From NCBI RefSeq assembly GCF_003363155.1, contig NZ_QRBE01000002.1, forward strand, positions 143,795 to 207,794: DNA of 64,000 nucleotides, written 5' to 3'. This stretch comes from Dyella monticola. Its GTDB lineage: Bacteria; Pseudomonadota; Gammaproteobacteria; Xanthomonadales; Rhodanobacteraceae. Each line of letters opens with the position of its first letter. Position 1 is the first letter of the stretch. The position numbers were made by a program, and so were the translations under genes. Positions 44,336 through 54,994 of this stretch are shown here, one piece after another. Under the pieces are notes generated by a model. That model searched no databases. It was not told the DNA's origin and saw only the letters and a program-made list of their open reading frames with translations.

Positions 44336-47300
44336 ATGAAGATTGCTGACCCGCAGCTGGATCGTTTCTTTCGGGAGAACCCCGATTTCGACGTGACCAC
44401 CTTCGACTTCATTGCCAACCAGACTGCGCTGCACGGAAAAAATATCTCCGCTGACAGCGCGACGGCGATGGCCGCGCTCCAGAGCTACCAGCGTCTGCTG
44501 GAGCTCAGCGATAGTCAGCACGTCGTATATACCCTGCGGCAGAACGGCTTTCACAGCGCACATCAGATCGCAGCCATGCCTGCGGAGCAATTCGTGTCCC
44601 GCACGAGCCACTGGCTGGACGGCGCGCTTGCCTCGCAGGTTCACGCGCGCGCGCTGGACATCAAGCACAAGATAACGCACCTGTGGGCAAATCTGATGGC
44701 GGCGCGCGGCGGCTCTGCCTTTGCGCAATGGCGCGGCGCCACGGTTGACGAAGACACACTGGGCGAAATTCAAGCGTTGCCCAGCTACAAGGATATGTTC
44801 GGCAATCAGAACTATTGCCAATGCGAGTCGTGCAAGTCGATTTTCGGTCCCGCGGCATATTACGTCGATATCATGCGGATCACTGACCGCTACGTCAGTA
44901 AGACCAATGAGACGACCATCCCTCCCGGCTATGCGTTGTCGGAGCGCCGGCACGACCTGTTTACGCTGCCGCTGAGCTGTGCCACCACCAACGACCTTCT
45001 GCCCTACCTGACCATTGTCAACAAGACTCTCGCAAAACACATTGCAGAGGAATCCAAGCAGGATGACGTGGCCCGATACCTGGCGACCACGACTTATCCG
45101 TTCGTCGCTCCTCACAATCAGCCATTGCGGCGCGTGCGTTTGACGCTAGGAAGCTTGGATCTGAGTCTGGCGGTGCTGTATGCCAGTACCAGCGGCCTTA
45201 AGAGCGAAGATCCGAGCGCCTTGGCGCGGGAATATCTGCAACTATCGAGCGAGCAGGCATCGTTCGTTGCCACGCCGATCACAGGTACGCCTGGCCTGCA
45301 ATTGGCGTGGGGCCTGCGCACCGCCGGGCTGGACACCCTGAATCAGCTCGAGGTGTTTTCGCGCCAGTCAGGACTCACGCGCGCACACATTACCGAATTG
45401 ACTCGGCAGGAGCTCAGTGCGGCCGAATTCGATGCCGGGCTGGCACACAACTTCTGGTTCAACCTCAGCCTGCCTGACTCACAAGCCGTGTGCATCGTGC
45501 TTGGCACGACCGCACCGGACACGATCGCCCATCTAGATTCCCAGACGCTCGACGCTATCAATCGCTATGTCCGACTCAGCCGGTGGAGCGGCATCAGCTT
45601 CGCGAACCTCGGTTATGCCCTGTCCAGCCTGCGCATCGGAGCACTCGATGCCCACGCCTTGCACAAGCTGGCGACAGCGCAAGGCGTTGTACAGGCATTG
45701 GGATGGAGTTGGGCGCGCGCTTCGGTTTTGTGGAATGTGATGTCCACGAGCGGCCGGTACGACGCCGACGTGATGATGTCGGTGTTCGACTGGGTATGGA
45801 ATAACCCGGTGGTACGTGGAGACGGCGCGATCTACCACCCCGAAGACAACGCCAATCCGCTATACACCGACGAAGAGATCGTCGACTGGCACGTCGCCGA
45901 ATCGAAGACCAGCGACAACCGTTTCAATATCTCCCGCCTGCGCGCCGGCTTGCAGTTAGATGCCTCCAACCTCATCGAGCTCGCCACGCTGGCTTTCCCT
46001 GATGAAGACATTGTTCCGCTCAATGTCCCTAATCTGTCGACGCTTTATCGCATCGCTTCGCTGGCCCAGGCTTGCCAGCTCGACATCGCCGATTTCGGTA
46101 TGGTGGCCGGCTGGTTGCAGCTTGATCTGACCGAACCGCTGCCTGCGGATGCCGTCTCGCTGCTGTTGCTGTTCGCAACGTGGTTGCAGCAAGTTGCGCT
46201 GGACCCGCAGGAGCTCGCCTTCTTTGTCGATCAGGAAGCTCTGCCGGAGAGCGCAGGCCTCACGGCGCCGGTCTACGCCGATATGCAAGTTATCTGGTCG
46301 CAGGCTGCCAACGTTCTGTTTGCACCGGCTCAGCTCCTGGGTGACACCGTCGATGCCGAACGGGCATTGTTGATCTACGCGGCGCTCTTGCTTCTGACGC
46401 CTACACTCCTCATCGAGGTGGGTGAGGCATATAAGCGCTACGTACCGAATGCGCCCGCTCCTCCGCTGTCGCTGGTCCCACGGCGCGTCGACGCACAATC
46501 GCTAGAGCCGCTGCGTAAGTCGCCACTATCGCTGACCGCAGCGCAAGTGCAGCAGATTGTCACGGCATTGAATACCGCTCACGACGCACAGGTCGAAATA
46601 CTCAATAGTGGCTTGGCCGGCCTGCTGGACAGCTCGGCGACCAGCATCGCGGCCCTGGGCGGGCTGATCACGGCACAGCCTGGCGCTCCGACCTGGATCG
46701 GCCGCTTGCTGCGACCGAGTGCAGCGAGCTGCGAGGAGTGGAAGCAGATCTCTGACACGCTGGGTGCCCTGCTCCGCTTGGACATGGCTTGCCGCGCTTT
46801 GGGCATCGCCGATGCGGTCGTCGTGGCTATCACGTCCAATCCTGGCGCTTTCGGGGTCACGCTGTCCGAGCTATTCAGCCTGGACACCGTGCGCGCGCTC
46901 ACGCGCTATGTCGATACGCGTCTTCGACTCCGCCTTACCGATGAAACCTATCTGCCCTATCTGGCGACGCCGGACGACAGCACCTGCAAGGAGGGGAAAA
47001 AAGCCCAAGCACTCTGTCTGCTGACCGGCTGGCCGCAGAACGACTTGTGCGGTGTGGTCACGGCATTGGACGCGGATGCGACGCTGTACTCGGATACGGA
47101 AGGCTTGTCGCGTCTGGCCACCATTTTCGATCTCTTGGCCCGGGGCGGCTTCAACAGTGCCGCATACAAGATTTTCCTGGCCAGTCGGCAATGGAATTTG
47201 AGCGGCGTCGATGGCGAGAACCACTGGCAAAAGTGGAAGGACTTGGCAGACACCTGCGAAGGAGCCGCCGCGGCGTTCCTCGGCAAGACGTGGCCCGACA

Positions 47301-50300
47301 AACAGGCCGATCTCCAGCCCACCTTGCTCGAAGCACAGCGCGATGCGCTGCTCCCTACCCTGCTCTGGTATTTCCAAGTCAGCCATAAGGAGATCACCAC
47401 GCCAGACCGGCTATCGAGCTACTTGCTGCTTGACGTGCAGATGGGCGGTGGCAACCAGACATCTCAAGTAGTGGAGGCCACCGGTGCGGTGCAGATGTAC
47501 TTGAACCGCGCGCGTGCGAACCTCGAACCGGGGATCGAACACCTGCCCATCCCCCACATCTGGTGGGAATGGCTCACCACCTACCGCACATGGGAAGCCA
47601 ACCGCAAGGTGTTCCTCTATCCAGAGAACTACCTGATACCAACCCTCCGTTCGTCCAGCACCACGCTGTTCCAAGCGCTCGAATCGGACCTGATGCAGGT
47701 CAATATCACGCCCGAGCGCGTGACCGCGGCTTACCGCACCTACATGCAAGGGCTCGACCAGCTTGCCTCGCTGCAATTCGTCGACGCCTTTCGCTGCACG
47801 GTTATCGACAGCCAGCGCGGCGATATCGATACCCTCTTCCAGTTCGCCCGTACCAGCACTGCACCCTACGAATATTACTGGACCAAACAGGAACGCGGCG
47901 CGGCATGGGCGCAGTGGTCGCGCATCGACGTCACCATCAAGTCACCTTACGTCACGCCGGTCTACGCCTTCGGCCGGCTATTCGTGTTCTGGGTAGAAAC
48001 CAGCGTGGTGTCGAGCACTGCGATCGAGACGGACAAGGGCGACACCCGCTCAAAGAACAGCGTGGTGCACAAGGCCGCGATCCGCTACAGCTTCATGGAT
48101 GCCAGCGGCAAATGGGTGGGTGATCAGACGCTGGCTCCGGAACAAGTGGTGTATGTCGCACCTAACGAGGTGAAGCTGTCGCCACAGTCGGGCTACGGCA
48201 TCTTCGACATGAATAACCTGTTCTGGCACAAGTGCAACGTACAGGTGTTCTCAAGTAAGGCGCCGATCGGGCCGAACAGCGACGTGCGCATCGACGAAAA
48301 GATCGCCGTGCTTTACGGCCCCTTCCTGGAAAACAGTTCCAACGGCACGAAGATCACTGTCAACGCGCCGGACGTCGGCAGCCAGCGCAACCCTGCCGTG
48401 GTCCAGTTCGAGCTGGATACCTATCGTCGATGCCGCATCGTCAACCAGGCCATCGCCTCCAACATCCGCGGCGTCGTGAGTTTGCGCGAGCCGCTGGTGC
48501 TCAATCGGGAACTGCAGCGCGACTATCTGTTCATGCGCACGGAGTTTCTGAATTTTGCCGACAACTACGCCACCGGCGTGCCTCCCACCCTACGTCCGTT
48601 GTACGACTACGCGATGAACCGGCTGTACGCCCAGCCGACTCTCAATGTCTTCCGTAACAACTACTACGGCGACTGGAACAACACCATCGAGACAGCCGCT
48701 CTGCGCAGCCAGATCAAGGCGAGCACACTGCTGTTCAGAGGCGTGGACGCCAACGCTGCGCAGAAAATCATTGATGACCTGCAGGCTGCTGGCTATGTCA
48801 GCGCCGCCGGCGACGGCAACTATACGGTTGCGCCTGGCTTCAACGATAACGCGGACTTCGGCGCCATCCTGTTCGGCGCGCAGAGCCGGGACGAAGACAT
48901 CATCCGCCAATGGATCAAACGATGCCTGCTGGTGGCCAACATTGAGCAGCACGCGGTGCAAGTCACCACGTTCCAGATGACGGCGCTGGGCGAGTTCGCT
49001 GCCGATCAGGCGCTGAAAGATTTGCGCGCTGAAGGCATCGTTGCCGATGACGGCTACGTGACACCCGCTTTCAGCTCGCGTACCAACCTCGCCAGCATCC
49101 TGATCGACGCCCCCGACCACGCCTCCATCGAATTCGCGCTGCGCAGCATATTGTTCATCGCCATGGGCAGTCCGTTGCTGCTTGGTGCTCTTGCCAATCG
49201 CACGTGTACCACCTACGTGGTGAAGAACCAGCCAGCACTGTTCGTCGGCAATGTCGGCACGGAAAGCTACCTGATCGCTCCCGATACCGAGCGCGGGCCA
49301 TGCATGGACATCCAGGCGCGTGTAGTCGGCCTGACAACCAGCCAGTCGATCACTAAAGCGTCGTTCATCAGCAGCGATATCTCGACGGCCGAATCGGCGA
49401 CTGTATTTGACCAGCTTTTCAACAAAGACTTCATCAATGCAGATGGCTACCTGCTGCGTCCGTTCCGCGGCGAGGAGGATCTGTCGTTCCTGTTCGACAA
49501 AGAGCCGGCCCAAAGCCGCCAGATCAAGACGGCCCAGGTCCGCGTGGTTCTGATCGACTTGCCGACGATGACTCGCGTGTCCTATTACGCGGAAAACGAC
49601 GACATAATCATTACGGACACAAGCTTCATCCGAATGGGCCTCTCCGCCGCGCAGTCCAAGCACGTATTCGATACGTTGCGCTTGCGCAAAGTGATCGGGC
49701 CGCAAGGGTACATCTCGCCCAACTATGATCCGCTTGGCGATCTCGGCGACTTGTTCCCGGATGAGCCGCCGGAGAAGGCCGCACTGCTTACCGCCGACGT
49801 TGCTGTGGTTTTGCAAGGCTATGTGAACAACACCTGGCGACGCGGCATTCAGGACTTGAGCTATCGCTTCACGCGGCTAACGACCGGGGCCGTGCCACGC
49901 TTGACCACGGCATTGCAGGTCGGCGGCGTCGACGCGTTGCTCGACCTGCGGCAGCAGCAGGCGCCGGTCGTACCGCAGGTGCCGTTCAGCAGCTACGGTC
50001 CGGGCGAGCGTGTTGTGCCTCCTGGCCAGGGCGATGCCGCCCAGGTCGACTTCGAAGGTGTCTACGGCATTTATTTCTGGGAGCTGTTCTTCTTTACGCC
50101 GCGGCTGATCGCCGACGCCCTGTTCCAGGCCGGCGACTTCCCCTCGGCGCTGCGCTGGTTGCAATACATCTTCAATCCGACCCAGCGATTGAGCGAACTG
50201 TCGCCCCGCGATTTCGGCACGCCTGACATCGACGAAGCGCAGGCGAAGCAGGCATTCGATGCCCTCAAGGTCAACGGCGTCATCAGGCACGACAACCAGG

Positions 50301-53089
50301 TCGCACGCAGCTACACCAGCAAGACCAATCTCAGCTATTTGTTCCCCAGCGTCACGGAAAAACCGTTGCGCACGCGCATGATCGAAGAAGTGCGCAACGT
50401 ACTCTTCAACCACCAGACGGCCGACCTGGGTGGGCAGTTCTGGCGGTTCCAGCCGTTCCGCAACCATACCCAGCAATCGCTGGTGGCCACGCTGACCAAT
50501 CCGGTGCAGATCGCGCTATACAACAGCGATCCGTATGACCCCTACGCGATCGCACAGCTGCGCATCGGCGCCTTCGAGAAGGCCACGTACTGCAACTACA
50601 TCGACGTGCTGGTTGCCTGGGGCGACAGCTTCTTCCAGCGCAAAACGCGCGAATACCTCAATGCGGCTTACCTGCTCTATGTCATGGCCAGCGACCTGCT
50701 GGGGCCGCGCCCCGAACCGGTCGGCCCTTGCACGGATCAGTTGCCGGTCACCTTCGAGAAGATCCTAGAGCGCTACAACGACGATCCGAGCGGCATCCCG
50801 CAATTCCTTATCGAGATGGAAAATCTGCTGGCCGTTCGCGGCTCGCAGCTGCCGACACCGCAACTGGCCGGTGGTGCGTTCAATGACGTGGACGCCCTGT
50901 TCTGTGTGCCGCACAACGACATGTTGCTGGCGCGCTGGGACATCGTGGAAGATCGCCTGTTCAAGGTCCGCAACAGTCTCGACCTCGATGGCAATCCATT
51001 GCTGCTGCCATTGTTTGCAGCGCCGATCGATCCGCTGGCGCTGGTGCGGGCGGCAGCGGCCGCAGGCTCCAGCGGCGGCTTCGCGCAGCTGGCGATGAAA
51101 CCGCCGACTGCCCAGGTATTCCGCTTCCCGACCCTGATTGGCAACGCGCGTGGTGTGGTCGGTGACTTGCAGATGCTGGGCGGCGAACTGGAGCAGGCAC
51201 TTACCGCGCAGAGCAGCGAAGCTTTCATGATCCTGCAATCCACGCACGAACAGCGCCTCGACCGGGCACAACTGCTGTCATTCGAAAAGCGGACCAAGGG
51301 AGCGCAATCGTCGCTGGAGGCATTGCAGGCAAGCCGCGCGATCACTGAGCAGCGTCGCAAGTATTACGCCGACCTCGCATCCAACGGCATGATCGCCGCG
51401 GAAATTCTGTCCATTACCTTCGGCTTGGCCTCGCGCATCGCCAGCTTTTCGGCGATCGGCTTCGAAACCGGTGCGGCGATCTTCGCCCTCGCACCGCAAG
51501 TGGGCTCGCCATTCGCCATGACGTATGGCGGCAAACAGGTAGAGCTGGGCCTGCATCGCACCGCCGGCACGCTGAATCAGGTGTCGACCGTATTCGACAC
51601 GGCCAAAGACCTGACCGACAGCATCGGCCAGTTCCAGCGCCTGAAGGCCGAGTGGGAGCAGCAGAAGAGCGAGGCGGAAAAAGAACTGGTGCAGATCGAT
51701 AAGCAGATCGCGGCGGCACAAGCGGAGGTCGCCTCGGCCAATGCGGATTACGCGGCGCACCAGGTATCAATGGACAACGCCAAGGCGCAGCAGGCCTTCT
51801 TGCAAAACAAGTTCGACAACCCCGATTACTACGCCTGGCGGGTCAGTCGTGCATCGGCGCTCTATTACCAGGCCTATCAACTGGCGCTCAAGGCGGTCGA
51901 CGCCGCGCAGAGCAGCCTGCAATGGGCGCTGGCCAGCACCGAGAACTATCTCGCCAGCGATCCGTGGGACCCGTCTCGCCGCGGCCTCATGGCAGGCAAC
52001 AGCCTCAACCTGGCGCTGGACCGCATGGAGTTTGCCTATTCGCAGAAGGACATTCTGCGCCAGGAAATCACCAAGGAAATTCTGCTCTCGCAGATCAATC
52101 CGGCGCAGCTGCTGCGTCTGCGCAGCGAGGGCGTAGCGGACTTCGAATTGAGCGAAGCACTGTTCGACTTCGACTTCCCCAGCCACTACTGCCGCCGCAT
52201 CAAAACCCTCGAAGTCAGCTTATTGCCGGTGGACGAAAACGGCGCCTTCGAAGAAGCACATGCGATCATCATCCAGACCCATAACAAGATTCTGCGGCTG
52301 CCAACTCCCGCCGGATTGCAATACATGCTCGATAACAGCGGCGATCCGGGTGATGCGGTCTGGCAGGACTGGCGCGCCAACCAGACTGTCTCGCTGAGCC
52401 GGCGCGCCATGGCCGACGGCGCCTTCATCGAATATTTCGGCGATGGCGAGAAGCTGCAGCGCTTCGAGGGCACGGGTGCCGTTTCGCACTGGCGCTACCA
52501 GTTACCTAAGGCCACCAACCAGTTCGACTTCTCGGCGATCGAGGACGTCAAGCTGACCTTGCGCTACACCGCGCTCGACGCCGGCGCCACCTACCAGCGA
52601 CGGGTGGAGGAAGCGCTATCGGGTTCTCGCTATAGCGCAGCGCTGATGCTCAACATGGTGGCCGTCTACGAAGACCGCTGGAACGAGTTCATCGACGACA
52701 CCGCTTCCGCGAAGAGCCAAACCCTCTCCTTCGACGTGGCGAACAGCCTGTTCCCGCCCCACACCACCGGCCTCGTCGTGGACGAGGTGATCGTGGCGAT
52801 GGTGGTTGGCGATGGCATCTCCCTGCCGGCATCGGCGAGCTTCATGTCGTTATCCGCCGGAGACCAGGCGGTTCAGGCCATTCCCACCCTTGGCCTGGCC
52901 GGCAGGGTCACTTATGCGCAGGTTGGCCGGGACGCAATCACCGGCCGATGGAATCTGACCTTCAACCTGGATGCCATGAAAGCCAACAAGGAGCTGGCCC
53001 GCTTGCTAGATCCAGACGGTCACATCAGCGCCGACGCACTGTTGAACATCTTCCTTTCCGTGCAATTCACTGCCTCGGTTTTCAAGTAG
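44336..53089 (+). CDS. Tc-toxin A subunit (TcA)-like giant protein
   Basis: A 2917-residue TcA-type pore-forming subunit. The N-terminal 350 residues match the SpvA/VRP1 region (QNYCQCESCKSIFGPAAYYV). A neuraminidase-like linker lies near 1081 (TYRTWEANRKVFLYPENYL), followed by PYEYYWTKQERGAAWAQW. From about 1471 to 2025 five copies of a 55-residue repeat interrupt the usual layout. The pore helices and hydrophobic tip follow (NGMIAAEILSITFGLASRIA), then a coiled coil and the TcB-binding C-terminus (about 2478-2800). TcA subunits bind host receptors and inject a TcB-TcC cargo; no TcB or TcC gene is in the window. At 400 residues longer than TcdA1-like proteins, the excess equals the repeats. 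It heads the operon that contains the RiPP genes. Confidence 0.92.
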   Translation: MKIADPQLDRFFRENPDFDVTTFDFIANQTALHGKNISADSATAMAALQSYQRLLELSDSQHVVYTLRQNGFHSAHQIAAMPAEQFVSRTSHWLDGALASQVHARALDIKHKITHLWANLMAARGGSAFAQWRGATVDEDTLGEIQALPSYKDMFGNQNYCQCESCKSIFGPAAYYVDIMRITDRYVSKTNETTIPPGYALSERRHDLFTLPLSCATTNDLLPYLTIVNKTLAKHIAEESKQDDVARYLATTTYPFVAPHNQPLRRVRLTLGSLDLSLAVLYASTSGLKSEDPSALAREYLQLSSEQASFVATPITGTPGLQLAWGLRTAGLDTLNQLEVFSRQSGLTRAHITELTRQELSAAEFDAGLAHNFWFNLSLPDSQAVCIVLGTTAPDTIAHLDSQTLDAINRYVRLSRWSGISFANLGYALSSLRIGALDAHALHKLATAQGVVQALGWSWARASVLWNVMSTSGRYDADVMMSVFDWVWNNPVVRGDGAIYHPEDNANPLYTDEEIVDWHVAESKTSDNRFNISRLRAGLQLDASNLIELATLAFPDEDIVPLNVPNLSTLYRIASLAQACQLDIADFGMVAGWLQLDLTEPLPADAVSLLLLFATWLQQVALDPQELAFFVDQEALPESAGLTAPVYADMQVIWSQAANVLFAPAQLLGDTVDAERALLIYAALLLLTPTLLIEVGEAYKRYVPNAPAPPLSLVPRRVDAQSLEPLRKSPLSLTAAQVQQIVTALNTAHDAQVEILNSGLAGLLDSSATSIAALGGLITAQPGAPTWIGRLLRPSAASCEEWKQISDTLGALLRLDMACRALGIADAVVVAITSNPGAFGVTLSELFSLDTVRALTRYVDTRLRLRLTDETYLPYLATPDDSTCKEGKKAQALCLLTGWPQNDLCGVVTALDADATLYSDTEGLSRLATIFDLLARGGFNSAAYKIFLASRQWNLSGVDGENHWQKWKDLADTCEGAAAAFLGKTWPDKQADLQPTLLEAQRDALLPTLLWYFQVSHKEITTPDRLSSYLLLDVQMGGGNQTSQVVEATGAVQMYLNRARANLEPGIEHLPIPHIWWEWLTTYRTWEANRKVFLYPENYLIPTLRSSSTTLFQALESDLMQVNITPERVTAAYRTYMQGLDQLASLQFVDAFRCTVIDSQRGDIDTLFQFARTSTAPYEYYWTKQERGAAWAQWSRIDVTIKSPYVTPVYAFGRLFVFWVETSVVSSTAIETDKGDTRSKNSVVHKAAIRYSFMDASGKWVGDQTLAPEQVVYVAPNEVKLSPQSGYGIFDMNNLFWHKCNVQVFSSKAPIGPNSDVRIDEKIAVLYGPFLENSSNGTKITVNAPDVGSQRNPAVVQFELDTYRRCRIVNQAIASNIRGVVSLREPLVLNRELQRDYLFMRTEFLNFADNYATGVPPTLRPLYDYAMNRLYAQPTLNVFRNNYYGDWNNTIETAALRSQIKASTLLFRGVDANAAQKIIDDLQAAGYVSAAGDGNYTVAPGFNDNADFGAILFGAQSRDEDIIRQWIKRCLLVANIEQHAVQVTTFQMTALGEFAADQALKDLRAEGIVADDGYVTPAFSSRTNLASILIDAPDHASIEFALRSILFIAMGSPLLLGALANRTCTTYVVKNQPALFVGNVGTESYLIAPDTERGPCMDIQARVVGLTTSQSITKASFISSDISTAESATVFDQLFNKDFINADGYLLRPFRGEEDLSFLFDKEPAQSRQIKTAQVRVVLIDLPTMTRVSYYAENDDIIITDTSFIRMGLSAAQSKHVFDTLRLRKVIGPQGYISPNYDPLGDLGDLFPDEPPEKAALLTADVAVVLQGYVNNTWRRGIQDLSYRFTRLTTGAVPRLTTALQVGGVDALLDLRQQQAPVVPQVPFSSYGPGERVVPPGQGDAAQVDFEGVYGIYFWELFFFTPRLIADALFQAGDFPSALRWLQYIFNPTQRLSELSPRDFGTPDIDEAQAKQAFDALKVNGVIRHDNQVARSYTSKTNLSYLFPSVTEKPLRTRMIEEVRNVLFNHQTADLGGQFWRFQPFRNHTQQSLVATLTNPVQIALYNSDPYDPYAIAQLRIGAFEKATYCNYIDVLVAWGDSFFQRKTREYLNAAYLLYVMASDLLGPRPEPVGPCTDQLPVTFEKILERYNDDPSGIPQFLIEMENLLAVRGSQLPTPQLAGGAFNDVDALFCVPHNDMLLARWDIVEDRLFKVRNSLDLDGNPLLLPLFAAPIDPLALVRAAAAAGSSGGFAQLAMKPPTAQVFRFPTLIGNARGVVGDLQMLGGELEQALTAQSSEAFMILQSTHEQRLDRAQLLSFEKRTKGAQSSLEALQASRAITEQRRKYYADLASNGMIAAEILSITFGLASRIASFSAIGFETGAAIFALAPQVGSPFAMTYGGKQVELGLHRTAGTLNQVSTVFDTAKDLTDSIGQFQRLKAEWEQQKSEAEKELVQIDKQIAAAQAEVASANADYAAHQVSMDNAKAQQAFLQNKFDNPDYYAWRVSRASALYYQAYQLALKAVDAAQSSLQWALASTENYLASDPWDPSRRGLMAGNSLNLALDRMEFAYSQKDILRQEITKEILLSQINPAQLLRLRSEGVADFELSEALFDFDFPSHYCRRIKTLEVSLLPVDENGAFEEAHAIIIQTHNKILRLPTPAGLQYMLDNSGDPGDAVWQDWRANQTVSLSRRAMADGAFIEYFGDGEKLQRFEGTGAVSHWRYQLPKATNQFDFSAIEDVKLTLRYTALDAGATYQRRVEEALSGSRYSAALMLNMVAVYEDRWNEFIDDTASAKSQTLSFDVANSLFPPHTTGLVVDEVIVAMVVGDGISLPASASFMSLSAGDQAVQAIPTLGLAGRVTYAQVGRDAITGRWNLTFNLDAMKANKELARLLDPDGHISADALLNIFLSVQFTASVFK
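48748..50405 (+). repeat. Five copies of a novel-looking 55-residue repeat within TcA
   Basis: Copies begin near 48748, 48999, 49391, 49652 and 50240. Shared pattern: (A/E/Q)-x-x-hydrophobic-F-x-x-L, then G-(V/I)-(I/V), a D/G turn, GY(I/L/V), an aromatic, N/D-L-x-x-(L/I)-F, then a helix ending (V/I)-x-x-VL. Examples: QSKHVFDTLRLRKVIGPQGY and ESATVFDQLFNKDFINADGY. The DNA copies are diverged, so the repeats are old. The last copy splits the conserved segment between YIFNPTQRLSELS and FWRFQPFRNH. Confidence 0.75.
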
Positions 53090-53125
53090 AGGCAGCGCAC
53101 GCCATTAACCAACAAGGAATACCCC

Positions 53126-54964
53126 ATGGCTAACGACGCGTGTCAAAAGAACATCCCGCCCGGCACCAGTCTCTGTACCGAAAATCACTGCGAAGTTTTT
53201 CGCGAATCCTCCACCATGGCCAAATGGTGCAAGTGCAAAGGCTGGGATGGCAAGGACCTTCCCGACTGCAAGCCGCAAGGAGGCTCTTTCCCGGTGGAGG
53301 CCGGTGAATGCTACAACCGCGCTACCGGCGAGCGAATCTACAAAATCACCATGGATGGTTGCCTTCAGAAGCGCGACTCAGACCGCGATTGGTCGTGGCG
53401 TGCCTGCTACTGCTGTTGCTCCTGCTTTGCCTGGGGCACGCGCATTACCGTCGCGCCAGGTGCCTACCGCGTCGTTGAATCCATTGGCCTTGAGGATCCC
53501 GTCCTGACTACCCGGGTCAGGGTCGTTAACGGCAAGCCGGTACTGGATTGGATTTCGCGGCCGGTCACGTTCTCCGACGGCATGGAGCCGGCCGACAACC
53601 AAACGGCCGTGCTGTTGCAGTATGGCGAGCAGGGTGAACTCGTGGTTACCCCGGACCAGCCGATGCTGATGGCCGATGGCGCCCTCAAGACCGCCGACCG
53701 CATCACCTTGGACGATTACCTGGTCGACTATCACGGCGACCCCGTCAAGGTGACCGCCGTCGTGCTGGGCAGATACAGGGTCGGTTTTCATGCGATTTCG
53801 GCGCAGCAATTCGAGAATCAGGAGGAGGCGGGCTGGTTCCTCGAAGCCAACGGCGTGGTCGCCGGCGACCATATGGTGATGGCGATGCAGGATGCCGACA
53901 CGATTGCTGCCATGTTCGTGGATAGTCATGACGAACTGCCGAAGATTGGCACCGATGATTATGCCGCCAGCGCTCGCAATACCGTTTCCGCATCCGCCGC
54001 GCTGAGTGAAGGCGCTCATGAGATCGTCTCGCTTCATTTCACCCCGTTGGACGAACTACTCGCGTTGCAGTCGCCGGTGCCTTTCGGCGCGACCCCGTAC
54101 ATCACTCAAAAGCAGGCGCGCGACATCGCATTGAACGGTACCTTCCGCGGCTTGACCGAGACCTTCCTGGTCAACGAGTTCAAATATTTCGCCTCGTTGT
54201 TCAAGGCCTTCTATCCGCGTGTGAATTTCTATCTGAACTGGGAGGACCTCAATCCCAACGCCTTCGCGTTCAACGCCTACGGGCAGGACACCGTCTACGT
54301 ATCAGGGCAGTTGCTGCGCCTCAATGGCATGTTCAAGCAGGGCCTGGCCATGATCATGGCGCATGGCGCAGCGCGTTTTCTGCCTAGCGAGACGACCAAC
54401 GACTCCGGTCTGCTGTGCACCGGACCTGCCGACTACAGCGGCGCCAACCAGATATTGCAGACGCTGTTCTACGGCGACTATATGAGCTGGGCGATGGAGG
54501 GCTATCAGCAGATCAAGCGGATGTTCAGTCTGATCGATCCGGAAAACCTGCCGGGCTACGAGATGTGCTCGACACCCTCGATTCCTTGCCGCCTGGAAAC
54601 CATCAACGCAGCCGTTTCCGGCCTTCCGCTGCCCGCTTGCGCCGGCGGCCCGGTGCCGGGTGCACTCAGGCTGGAAAGCGCCGTCTGGACCGACTACGAG
54701 CAGGCGTTGGCCATCAAGGTCGACTTCAACCTGCGCTTGCGCACGAGCACTGCGAGCAATCCGCTCAACTACCGTCTGACCGATGAGCAGAACACCGCGA
54801 TCACCATCGGCCTGGTGCAGTTGGATGCGCGCGATCGTTCGGTTGCGTGGCTCATCATCGATGGCGGCGAACCCGAGCAGGAACTGACGCTCACGGTAAG
54901 GGATATCCTTGCCGACAATGGCTCGACGCTCGATCCCGAAGCCACCAGCACCACGGTGCAGTAA
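53126..54964 (+). CDS. Cys-rich Hint-domain protein with degenerate peptidase-like region
   Basis: A 612-residue protein, 36 bp after the TcA stop and with an AAGGAA ribosome binding site. The first 100 residues hold more than a dozen Cys (for example MAKWCKCKGWDG and ACYCCCSCF). Cys100 begins a Hint (hedgehog/intein) domain: CFAWGTRITVAPGAYRVVES at its start and GVVAGDHMVMA at about 250. A central domain contains LAMIMAHGAARFL (His413), which resembles an HExxH metallopeptidase helix with the Glu and second His lost. The C-terminus is an SbsA-type Ig-like domain. Hint domains self-cleave or splice; here it may release the Cys-rich part. Its tie to the RiPP genes is by operon only. Confidence 0.7.
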   Translation: MANDACQKNIPPGTSLCTENHCEVFRESSTMAKWCKCKGWDGKDLPDCKPQGGSFPVEAGECYNRATGERIYKITMDGCLQKRDSDRDWSWRACYCCCSCFAWGTRITVAPGAYRVVESIGLEDPVLTTRVRVVNGKPVLDWISRPVTFSDGMEPADNQTAVLLQYGEQGELVVTPDQPMLMADGALKTADRITLDDYLVDYHGDPVKVTAVVLGRYRVGFHAISAQQFENQEEAGWFLEANGVVAGDHMVMAMQDADTIAAMFVDSHDELPKIGTDDYAASARNTVSASAALSEGAHEIVSLHFTPLDELLALQSPVPFGATPYITQKQARDIALNGTFRGLTETFLVNEFKYFASLFKAFYPRVNFYLNWEDLNPNAFAFNAYGQDTVYVSGQLLRLNGMFKQGLAMIMAHGAARFLPSETTNDSGLLCTGPADYSGANQILQTLFYGDYMSWAMEGYQQIKRMFSLIDPENLPGYEMCSTPSIPCRLETINAAVSGLPLPACAGGPVPGALRLESAVWTDYEQALAIKVDFNLRLRTSTASNPLNYRLTDEQNTAITIGLVQLDARDRSVAWLIIDGGEPEQELTLTVRDILADNGSTLDPEATSTTVQ

Positions 54965-54994
54965 GTGGGACCGCATGCCAGGGAGACATGTGCC

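Noticed and set aside
48590..49816. 408-codon minus-strand frame within TcA
   Set aside because: Antisense to a conserved giant gene; no motif.
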